A stretch of 14,230 nt of DNA from RGIG3077 sp964490175 (GTDB taxonomy: Bacteria; Bacillota; Clostridia; Oscillospirales; Ruminococcaceae), in the NCBI GenBank assembly GCA_964490175.1, contig CAZBAI010000033.1:1-14230 (forward strand). The letters run 5' to 3'. A program made the translations under genes and the position numbers. Under the pieces are notes generated by a model that was given only the letters and a program-made list of their open reading frames with translations, was not told the origin of the DNA and did no database searches. How positions within the stretch are numbered: position 1 is the stretch's first letter; each line of letters begins with the position of its first letter. Shown here in pieces: positions 1-6,470 of the stretch.

Positions 1-202
1 CGATGTTGTTCCCGATGGAAAATTCAAATGTTGCGGTTGTTGCGCCCTGCTCAACTGTTACGGGAGCAATGCTGAAATAAGGGGCATCATCAGACGCTGC
101 TTCTGCCTTTTGCGGCAATGCCGTAATGTTGCCCGCAAAAAGGGTACAAGCCATTGCAACCGAGGTCAGAAACGAGGCCGCTCTTTTAAAGAGTTTGTTC
201 AT
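1..202 (-). CDS. Secreted protein, N-terminal fragment (cut by window edge)
   Basis: Only the first 67 codons are present; the gene runs out of the window on the left. The product starts MNKLFKRAASFLTSVAMA, a classic Sec signal peptide: basic residues K3, K6 and R7, a hydrophobic core at about residues 8-29, and a probable signal peptidase site near the Ala-rich stretch at 33-37. The mature part begins with a beta-strand-like segment (residues 42-65) containing SIAPVTVEQGATTATFEFSI. This resembles the opening strands of cohesin-like or Ig-like modules in ruminococcal exported proteins, but too little is visible to assign a family. The ATG has an AGGA-containing ribosome site about 12 bases upstream, and a promoter lies at 263-291. 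The leader shares the LFKR...FL pattern with the giant subtilase at 6471. Secretion is well supported; function is unknown. Confidence 0.75.
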   Translation of the reverse strand, partial: MNKLFKRAASFLTSVAMACTLFAGNITALPQKAEAASDDAPYFSIAPVTVEQGATTATFEFSIGNNI

Positions 203-262
203 CTTTTTTCATTTTCCTTTCAAAAAAATTCAGTTCGTTTCGACTGTATTAAGTCAGCTACT

Positions 263-291
263 ATTATACATCAAGTCAAAGAATTTGTAAA
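263..291 (-). promoter_or_regulatory. Sigma-A type promoter of the left-edge secreted gene
   Basis: On the minus strand, TTTACA (286-291) is followed after 17 bases by a perfect TATAAT (263-268). Transcription would begin near 256, giving a leader of about 54 bases before the ATG at 202. The spacing and the perfect -10 box make this a good housekeeping-sigma promoter. Copies of the octamer AAGTCAAA (plus strand) overlap it. Confidence 0.6.
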
Positions 292-297
292 GTCAAA
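273..297. repeat. Direct octamer repeat AAGTCAAA over the promoter
   Basis: Two exact copies of AAGTCAAA (plus strand) occur at 273-280 and 290-297, 17 bases apart. A shorter AAGTCA copy lies at 251-256, near the predicted transcription start. The copies cover the spacer and the -35 edge of the minus-strand promoter, so they could be an operator. The DNA is very A/T rich, so chance is also plausible. Confidence 0.3.
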
Positions 298-363
298 AAG
301 CGTGAATTTTATATATATTCGTCAAGAATGTGCAATTCGCTTAAATATACATATGGTATATAT

Positions 364-406
364 CGGCAAAAAAATACAGTCGGCAAAACGCAGACTGTAT
401 TTTTGC
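364..406 (-). terminator. Rho-independent terminator after the ychF / small membrane gene unit
   Basis: A 12-base-pair stem is formed by 370-381 (AAAAATACAGTC) and 393-404 (GACTGTATTTTT) with an 11-base loop. Read on the minus strand, the second arm runs into a seven-T tract (368-374). It lies 22 bases beyond the stop of the 74-residue gene, the position expected for its transcript end. The stem is A/T rich at its base, so termination strength is uncertain. Confidence 0.6.
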
Positions 407-427
407 AGTTTCAATATCATTTATCGA

Positions 428-652
428 TTAAGCCAAGTGCCTTAATATACTGACAAAAGCCCAAATTGAAAGCGCCCAAACGGGGATAAAGGCGAGATAT
501 CCGTAAATTCGCAAGGCAACGCCGAGCTTTTTGCGCATAGTTTTTCTGACTATGAGCGTGCCTATAATGATTGGCGCAAGGCTTATAAACAAAACAAGCC
601 CGAAAATGCCGACTGCTAACGCAAATGTCAACAATATACCAAAAAAAGCCAT
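428..652 (-). CDS. Small multi-pass membrane protein of unknown function
   Basis: This encodes a 74-residue, very hydrophobic protein. Two clear membrane segments are visible, at about residues 3-34 (long enough for one long or two tight helices) and 50-70, separated by a basic loop with RKTMRKK (residues 36-42), which by the positive-inside rule should face the cytoplasm. The start is supported by AAAGGAG nine bases before the ATG. It begins 22 bases after the ychF stop and ends just before a terminator, so it is very probably co-transcribed with ychF. I recognise no family; an accessory membrane protein or a short regulatory peptide are both open. The good ribosome site and operon position make it a real gene rather than a chance frame. 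Confidence 0.65.
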   Translation of the reverse strand: MAFFGILLTFALAVGIFGLVLFISLAPIIIGTLIVRKTMRKKLGVALRIYGYLAFIPVWALSIWAFVSILRHLA

Positions 653-673
653 GGGTTGTTACTCCTTTAAAAT

Positions 674-1768
674 TTAAACGTTAAAGCGGAACAGAACGAT
701 ATCGCCGTCTTGCATTACATATTCTTTACCCTCAAGCCGCACAAGACCTTTTTCCTTGGCGCTTGCCATTGAGCCGCACGCCATAAGGTCATCAAACGAA
801 ACAACCTCGGCACGGATGAAGCCTTTTTCAAAATCCGTGTGGATTTTGCCTGCCGCCTGCGGAGCTTTTGTGCCTTTTTTGATTGTCCACGCACGCACTT
901 CGGGCTGTCCTGCGGTCAAAAACGACATAAGTCCAAGCAGTGAATAGCCCTCTTTAATAATTCGTCCCAAGCCGGATTCGGAAAGCCCCATTTCCGACAA
1001 ATATTCTTTTTTATCCGCTTCGTCCATATCGGAAAGCTCGGCTTCGATTTCGGCGCAAATCGGCAAAACTGCGGATTTTTCGCTGTCTGCAAGATTTTTT
1101 ACCTGCATATAGAAATTGTTTTCTTCAAGAGGGGTTGAAAAATCGGATTCGCTTAAATTTGCCGCATAAATAACCGGCTTGTTTGAAAGCAGCGGCGTGT
1201 CGCTCATCATTTCAAGCTCATCTTCGGAAAATTCATAGCTTCGTGCGCTGTTTCCGTTTTCGAGGTGAAGTTTAAGTTTTTGGAAAAATTCGGCTTCGGC
1301 AAGATATTTTCTATCGCCTTTGGCTGCTTTTTGCGCCCTTGAAATGCGCCTTTCGAGAATTTCGATATCCGAAAAAATCAATTCAAGATTTATAGTTTCA
1401 ATATCACGCAAAGGATTGACCGAGCCGTCAACATGAATTATGTTTGAATCTTCAAAGCAACGCACAACGTGAATGATTGCGTCAACCTCTCTGATATCGC
1501 CGAGAAACTTGTTGCCAAGCCCTTCGCCTTTGCTTGCGCCCTTGACAAGACCTGCAATATCAACAAATTCAAGCGTTGCCGGGGTGAATTTTACGGGATT
1601 GTACATTTTTGCAAGCGCATCAAGCCTTTCATCGGGAACGCTTACGACGCCGACGTTTTTGTCGATGGTGCAAAAGGGATAATTCGCAGCGCCTGCGCCC
1701 GCATTGGTCAATGCGTTGAAAAGTGTGCTTTTGCCGACGTTGGGCAAACCTACCATACCTAATTTCAT
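674..1768 (-). CDS. ychF: Redox-regulated/ribosome-binding ATPase YchF (OLA1 family)
   Basis: YchF is a universally conserved P-loop protein of the Obg/TRAFAC group that prefers ATP to GTP, binds ribosomes and is linked to translation and oxidative-stress control. At 364 residues it has the normal family length. The P-loop GLPNVGKST is at residues 7-15, the Walker B/G3 motif DIAG at 70-73, and the specificity motif NLSE at 204-207, which replaces the GTPase NKxD as expected for this family. A charged helical insertion follows at about 120-185, and the C-terminal TGS domain covers about 275-364 (LGLMSFLTAGQPEVRAW near its start). The MKLG start is the family's usual one; the ribosome site is weak, with an AAAGGACGGCGG stretch upstream. 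Its promoter is at 1815-1843, and a small membrane protein gene follows 21 bases downstream. No defects are seen. Confidence 0.97.
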   Translation of the reverse strand: MKLGMVGLPNVGKSTLFNALTNAGAGAANYPFCTIDKNVGVVSVPDERLDALAKMYNPVKFTPATLEFVDIAGLVKGASKGEGLGNKFLGDIREVDAIIHVVRCFEDSNIIHVDGSVNPLRDIETINLELIFSDIEILERRISRAQKAAKGDRKYLAEAEFFQKLKLHLENGNSARSYEFSEDELEMMSDTPLLSNKPVIYAANLSESDFSTPLEENNFYMQVKNLADSEKSAVLPICAEIEAELSDMDEADKKEYLSEMGLSESGLGRIIKEGYSLLGLMSFLTAGQPEVRAWTIKKGTKAPQAAGKIHTDFEKGFIRAEVVSFDDLMACGSMASAKEKGLVRLEGKEYVMQDGDIVLFRFNV

Positions 1769-1814
1769 TATATATTCCGCCGTCCTTTATGTTTTGTTTT
1801 TTGTGTATTTATAC

Positions 1815-1843
1815 ATTTTACCACAAAACGCACGGCTTTGCAA
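1815..1843 (-). promoter_or_regulatory. Promoter of ychF
   Basis: On the minus strand, TTGCAA (1838-1843) is followed after 17 bases by TAAAAT (1815-1820). The -10 box is preceded by TGG, an extended -10 element that compensates for the weaker -35. Transcription should start near 1808, about 40 bases before the ychF ATG. It stands back to back with the plus-strand promoter at 1849-1877. Confidence 0.55.
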
Positions 1844-1848
1844 TAACC

Positions 1849-1877
1849 TTGACAAAAAGCCTATATTGAAATATAAT
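1849..1877 (+). promoter_or_regulatory. Consensus sigma-A promoter for the SGNH-recG-prsW-subtilase run
   Basis: TTGACA (1849-1854), a 17-base spacer and TATAAT (1872-1877) match the housekeeping-sigma consensus at all 12 positions. Transcription should start near 1884, leaving a leader of about 74 bases before the ATG at 1958. This is the only clear plus-strand promoter I see before the giant subtilase, so it may drive all four genes. Confidence 0.75.
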
Positions 1878-1957
1878 AAATATGTGTAAATGACTGAAAC
1901 TTTATCGCAAAAACACGGCGATTTTTATTGCAATTCACACATACAAGGAGGAACATC

Positions 1958-3169
1958 ATGAAAATATTCGGCAGAATTATTTTAACGATAACGGCGCTTG
2001 CTTTAGGGGCGTGCACATTTTCGGGGTGTGACCGCAGCGAAGATTCATCAAGTCAAAGCGGCAATGCAGACCCTTATGCTTCAATGACGGTTGAGGAAGC
2101 CATGACAGCTCGCTCTTATCTTTCTTCGGGCAACACATACAGACTGCAAAAGGCGGTTGACAAGGCACAATCGGGCGAGGATGTAACGATAGCCTATATC
2201 GGCGGCTCGATTACCGAGGGCATTGGGGCGACTGCGGACACTTGCTATGCGGCACTTTCGGCGAAGCAATTTGAAAGCGATTATTGCAACGGCTCTAATG
2301 TGAATTTTGTCAATGCGGGAATGAGCGGCACACCCTCGATGATAGGCTGTGCCAGAGTTTCAAGGGACATATCTCCTTGCAATCCCGACATTGTTTTTGT
2401 CGAATTTGCGGTGAATGACGGTACGGAAACCGAGATGAAAAAGGCGTTTGAAAGCCTTGTGCGTACGCTTTTGCAGCTTGAAAGCGAGCCGGCGGTTATA
2501 CTTTTATTTAACATGACCGAAAACGGCCACACCTGTAAGGAGCATATGAGCGAAATCGGCGAATATTATGATTTGGGTATGATATCTGCGGCAGATTCGC
2601 TCAAAGCGGAGTTTGAAGCCCAAAGAATGAATTGGCAGGATTATTCCGATGATCAGTCGCACCCGAATGCATATGGGCACACGCTTCTTGCCGATTTTAT
2701 CGCAAATTATTATACAAACGCTTTGTCAAATAAACCAAACGGCGAGTACACAATGCCTACACAGCCGCTTTTCGGCAATGAGTTTGAAAATTGTGTGTAT
2801 ATTGACGCACAGTCGATAGAAGCTTCAAGTTTCGGCTCGTTTGTTGCAAGCACCACAATGCAGCAGTTTCCGAATGGGGTTGCAAATGCCAAGGACGGCA
2901 CAAACGACCCTTTGACCTTTACAATCGACGCAAAAAGCGTAATCTTTATATATAAACAAACGGCAATAGACCCATGGGGCAACGCTCAGCTTTGCGTAAA
3001 CGGCAAGACCGAAACGGTTTTGATGGGCAAAATGTCGGGCGGTTGGGGCGGCCCTGCATATTACGCAATGACATCGGAGCAGACCCAAACATACAATATT
3101 GAAATAAAAATGGTTGAATCTTCGGTTGATAAAACATTTGAGCTTGTCGCAATAGGCGTTGTATACTGA
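1958..3169 (+). CDS. SGNH/GDSL-family hydrolase lipoprotein
   Basis: This 403-residue surface lipoprotein probably removes acyl (acetyl) groups from a polysaccharide or other ester. The start chosen is the ATG preceded by AAGGAGG; an in-frame TTG 30 bases earlier lacks such a site. The leader MKIFGRIILTITALALGAC ends in a lipobox-like LGAC (Cys19); FSGC (Cys24) is the alternative lipid-anchored cysteine. A Ser/Asp-rich linker follows. SGNH blocks are present: GGSITEG with nucleophile Ser84, the block II glycine in NAGMSG (Gly121), AVND with Asn153, and DQSHPN with Asp232 and His235, so the catalytic set is complete. Residues from about 265 to 403 form a separate beta-rich domain with a Gly/Trp-rich GGWGGP motif, possibly binding or oligomerising. 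The substrate cannot be told. It is first in the plus-strand run, 47 bases before recG. Confidence 0.88.
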   Translation: MKIFGRIILTITALALGACTFSGCDRSEDSSSQSGNADPYASMTVEEAMTARSYLSSGNTYRLQKAVDKAQSGEDVTIAYIGGSITEGIGATADTCYAALSAKQFESDYCNGSNVNFVNAGMSGTPSMIGCARVSRDISPCNPDIVFVEFAVNDGTETEMKKAFESLVRTLLQLESEPAVILLFNMTENGHTCKEHMSEIGEYYDLGMISAADSLKAEFEAQRMNWQDYSDDQSHPNAYGHTLLADFIANYYTNALSNKPNGEYTMPTQPLFGNEFENCVYIDAQSIEASSFGSFVASTTMQQFPNGVANAKDGTNDPLTFTIDAKSVIFIYKQTAIDPWGNAQLCVNGKTETVLMGKMSGGWGGPAYYAMTSEQTQTYNIEIKMVESSVDKTFELVAIGVVY

Positions 3170-3216
3170 TACGATAACGGCGAATTTTTGACAGCCGGCA
3201 GATTCGGAGATGCTTT

Positions 3217-5253
3217 ATGAACGAACTTTCAAAACCGATAACATATCTTAAAGGCGTTGGCGAAAAGCGTGCAAAGCTTTATGAAAAGCTGGATATTTTT
3301 TCCGTGCGTGATTTGCTTTATCATTTTCCTCGCAGTTATGTTGATTTTACAAATCCTCAGCCGCTTGATGAGGCTGAAAACGGGCGGCAAACCGTGGTTG
3401 AAGCGACGGTTGTCAAAAAAATGCCGAGTGCAAAGATTCGGCGTGATTTTGTGATTTACAAAGCGCTGGCAAGGGATGTAAACAGCAAGTGCGGTTTAAC
3501 GCTGACCTATTTTAATCAGCCTTATGCGTTTGATTGCCTGCGGGAAAACGAAACTTATCTTTTTTACGGCAAGGTCAACGGCGATTTTTTGAAAAAAGAA
3601 ATGCATTCGCCGCAAACCGTGAGCACAAACGCCCAAAACCTTATTCTTCCGAATTATCCCTTAACGGCAGGGCTGACAGTGAAAATGCTGCGCACAAACG
3701 TCGGTGATGCGCTTAAAATCGCAGACAGGTCGGATATTGAAACATTAAGCGAGGATATTCGCTGTAAGTATAATCTGCGTGATTTAAAATCTGCGCTCAA
3801 TGCAATACATTTTCCCGAAAATATAAGCGATGCGCAGGCGGCACAGCGCAGGCTTGCTTTTGATGAGCTGCTTTGTCTTTCACTGGGCATGGCAATGCTC
3901 GGAAAAGAGCGCAAAAGCCAAAGCGGTTGTGTTATGCAAAATGTTGATATCGAAGAATTTTACGCAAAGCTGCCGTTTGAAATGACAAAGGGGCAAAAAT
4001 CGGCTGTTTGCGATATTATAGGCGATATGTGCGCAAAACGCCCGATGAATCGGCTTTTGCAGGGTGACGTCGGCAGCGGCAAAACCGTTGTTGCGGCGGC
4101 GGCGTGTTATTTTGCATACAAAAACGGTTTTCAAAGCGCATTGATGGCGCCGACGGAAATTCTTGCCAAGCAGCATTTTAATACCTTGAAAGGCTTTCTG
4201 GAAATACATAATATAAGGGTTTGTCTGCTGATAGGCTCGCAGAGCGAAAAAGAGAAAAAACGTTTAAAACAGGCGGTGGCGTGCGGCGAATTTGATGTTA
4301 TTATCGGCACGCAGGCGCTGATTCAGGGCTCAACCGAGTTTTTTGATTTAGGACTTGTAATTACAGATGAACAGCATCGCTTCGGCGTGCGTCAGCGCAG
4401 TCTTTTTTCGGAAAAAGGGGAGTGCCCGCATTGTTTGTTTATGTCGGCAACGCCGATTCCGAGAACGCTTTCGCTGATGATTTACGGCGACCTTGACATA
4501 TCGCCGATTGAAGAATTGCCAAAGGGCAGGAGCGAAATCGAAACCTTTGCCGTTACGGGCAAGTTGCGCCAAAGGGCGTATCGCTTTATAAAAAACGAGC
4601 TTGATAAGAAGCATCGGGCATACATCGTTTGCCCTGCGATTGAGGAAAACGAGCTTTGCCTTGAATCGGCGGTGAAATATGCAAACGATATTTCGCAAAA
4701 CTTTTTTTCAGGATATAACGTCGGCTTGCTTCACGGAAGAATGAGCGGTGATGAAAAAACGCTTGTTATGCAAAAATTCAAAGACGGCGAAATCGAATTG
4801 CTTGTGTGCACAACTGTTGTAGAAGTGGGCGTTGATGTTCCGCAGGCAACTGTGATGATGATAGAAAATGCCGAAAGATACGGTCTTTCGCAGCTGCATC
4901 AGCTTCGGGGAAGAGTCGGCAGGGGCAATTTGAAAAGCTATTGTATTTTGATTACGGATTCAAAATCGCAAGCGGCAATTGAACGTGTGCGGATTTTGAG
5001 CCGAATGAAAAACGGCTTTGAAATCGCAATGCAGGATTTGCGCCTTCGTGGACCGGGTGATTTTTTCGGCACACGTCAGCACGGCTTGCCCGAGCTTAAA
5101 ATCGCTTCGCTGAATGATGATGTCGATTTGGTCGAACAGGCGTGGCAGTGCGCAAAGGAAATATCAGAGCAAAGCGATTTTGCGCTTTCAAGCGAATATA
5201 AGGCGCTTTTGAGCGCCGTTGAACGTTTGTTTGATTTTAAACAAAGCGGATAA
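3217..5253 (+). CDS. recG: ATP-dependent DNA helicase RecG
   Basis: RecG reverses stalled replication forks and moves branched DNA junctions in repair and recombination in the cytoplasm. The 678-residue length is typical. The N-terminal wedge region starts with YLKGVGEKRAKLYEKL (residues 8-23), followed by an OB-fold. The helicase core shows Walker A GDVGSGKT at 283-290, the DEQH box beginning at residue 384, and the MSATPIPRTL motif after it. The second RecA-like half contains LLHGRMSGDEK, then TTVVEVGVDVP and QLRGRVGRG, the strand-coupling motifs of the family. The C-terminal part has LRGPGDFFGTRQHGLPE, the RecG signature. The start has GGAG seven bases upstream. It sits between two genes for membrane or secreted proteins; nothing suggests a functional tie to them, and shared transcription may be incidental. 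All motifs appear intact. Confidence 0.97.
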   Translation: MNELSKPITYLKGVGEKRAKLYEKLDIFSVRDLLYHFPRSYVDFTNPQPLDEAENGRQTVVEATVVKKMPSAKIRRDFVIYKALARDVNSKCGLTLTYFNQPYAFDCLRENETYLFYGKVNGDFLKKEMHSPQTVSTNAQNLILPNYPLTAGLTVKMLRTNVGDALKIADRSDIETLSEDIRCKYNLRDLKSALNAIHFPENISDAQAAQRRLAFDELLCLSLGMAMLGKERKSQSGCVMQNVDIEEFYAKLPFEMTKGQKSAVCDIIGDMCAKRPMNRLLQGDVGSGKTVVAAAACYFAYKNGFQSALMAPTEILAKQHFNTLKGFLEIHNIRVCLLIGSQSEKEKKRLKQAVACGEFDVIIGTQALIQGSTEFFDLGLVITDEQHRFGVRQRSLFSEKGECPHCLFMSATPIPRTLSLMIYGDLDISPIEELPKGRSEIETFAVTGKLRQRAYRFIKNELDKKHRAYIVCPAIEENELCLESAVKYANDISQNFFSGYNVGLLHGRMSGDEKTLVMQKFKDGEIELLVCTTVVEVGVDVPQATVMMIENAERYGLSQLHQLRGRVGRGNLKSYCILITDSKSQAAIERVRILSRMKNGFEIAMQDLRLRGPGDFFGTRQHGLPELKIASLNDDVDLVEQAWQCAKEISEQSDFALSSEYKALLSAVERLFDFKQSG

Positions 5254-5282
5254 AACATATCCGAATATACAAGGAGAAAAAT

Positions 5283-6449
5283 ATGTCAAAGCTGACATTG
5301 CTTGCCGTTGCACCGGCGGTATACCTTTTGTATTTGATATACAGATTGGATAAAAAGGAAAAAGAACCCATAAGATTTATAGTAAAGCTTGCATTTTTCG
5401 GTGCGCTGATGACTATACCTGCGGCAATTATCGAGGGAATCGGCGAGGCGCTGTTTGCCACGACCTTTGAGCTTGACGAACCGATTGCCATTGTTTTGTT
5501 TTATACGCTTGTTGTAGCCGGCACGGAAGAGCTTGTCAAAATGCTTGTGCTGTATTTTGCAAGCTGGAAAAATCCATCCTTTAACTGCCGCTTTGACGGT
5601 GTTGTTTACGCTTCGGCGGTGTCGCTTGGCTTTGCGCTGCTCGAAAACGTGACGTATGTGCTTGAATACGGCGTTGAAATCGGCATAGTCAGGGCGCTTA
5701 CGGCTGTTCCTTTGCATTGCGCCGCAGGTATATATATGGGCGAATTTTACGGCAACGCAAAAAAATATGCAAACAAAAATGATGAGAACGGCAAAAGCGC
5801 CGAAATGGCCAAGGCTTATTTTTTGCCGGTTTTACTGCACGGCGCTTATGATTCGCTTTGCTCGTTTGAGGGCGATATATGGATTGGCGTTTTTTTGATT
5901 TTTGTTATTGTGATGTATATTGTAACGATAAAAAACGTGCGGCGTTATTCGGAAAACGATGTGTTTATCGGAGCGAATAAAGACGCGGTATCGCCGTCCT
6001 CGGCGTACGCCTGCTTAACTTTCGGCGTTCGATTTTTGCAGGATAATTTAGCGTATGCCGTAGGGCGTGCAAAGTCGGAGCTTTTGAGAACAAATATATA
6101 CAGCGAAAGCTGTCACGCCGCAATTATCGATTCAATGCTTGATTTGTCGCCAGCCTACGGATTTGCTGCGAAAATTCGGCTGATTGAAGGCGGCGCAAAG
6201 CTTTATATCGTGCAAAACGGCGCTGTTGTCGCACAGTGGCTGACAAGTTCAGACGATGATGTTGTGTTTTTTATGCTTGATTATACTATCGGGGTGATAG
6301 CCTCGATGATTGTGCCAAGCAGCCCTTTTTTGTCGGAAAAAATACGCAACGATGCCTTTGCACGCATAGGCGGAATTTACAATTATTGGCACATCTGTGG
6401 GCGAAGCGTGACGAATATGAGCTTTGCGCAGCAAAACAGAGCGTTTTAA
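5283..6449 (+). CDS. PrsW-family intramembrane metalloprotease with extra C-terminal domain
   Basis: This 388-residue membrane protein belongs to the PrsW group of intramembrane proteases. B. subtilis PrsW (about 218 residues) starts regulated cleavage of an anti-sigma factor. Family motifs are all visible in the N-terminal 220 residues: EELVK at 82-86, FALLEN with Glu121-Asn122, His145 in PLHCAAG, and His186-Asp190 in LLHGAYDS, set among about six or seven hydrophobic helices. Residues about 222-388 are an added, mostly soluble domain that I cannot assign; it holds a helical part and a beta hairpin around 280-310. The start has AAGGAG six bases upstream, and it begins 29 bases after recG. 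The giant subtilase starts 21 bases downstream, so the two are likely co-expressed. Possible roles are signalling proteolysis or handling of exported proteins; the target is unknown. Family assignment is firm, function inferred. Confidence 0.85.
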   Translation: MSKLTLLAVAPAVYLLYLIYRLDKKEKEPIRFIVKLAFFGALMTIPAAIIEGIGEALFATTFELDEPIAIVLFYTLVVAGTEELVKMLVLYFASWKNPSFNCRFDGVVYASAVSLGFALLENVTYVLEYGVEIGIVRALTAVPLHCAAGIYMGEFYGNAKKYANKNDENGKSAEMAKAYFLPVLLHGAYDSLCSFEGDIWIGVFLIFVIVMYIVTIKNVRRYSENDVFIGANKDAVSPSSAYACLTFGVRFLQDNLAYAVGRAKSELLRTNIYSESCHAAIIDSMLDLSPAYGFAAKIRLIEGGAKLYIVQNGAVVAQWLTSSDDDVVFFMLDYTIGVIASMIVPSSPFLSEKIRNDAFARIGGIYNYWHICGRSVTNMSFAQQNRAF

Positions 6450-6470
6450 AACAAGGGGGAGAGTTTTTCT

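Noticed and set aside
110..445. Plus-strand open frame of 111 codons at the left edge
   Set aside because: It lies over the signal-peptide gene, its promoter and the terminator on the other strand, has no ribosome site and a composition unlike a real protein.
1928..1957. Longer SGNH hydrolase start at a TTG codon
   Set aside because: The ATG at 1958 has AAGGAGG at the right distance and gives a clean lipoprotein leader; the extension would place charged residues before it.
5286..5717. Minus-strand open frame of 143 codons opposite PrsW
   Set aside because: It is fully inside the well-supported PrsW gene and is rich in Lys, Arg and His, typical of an antisense shadow.
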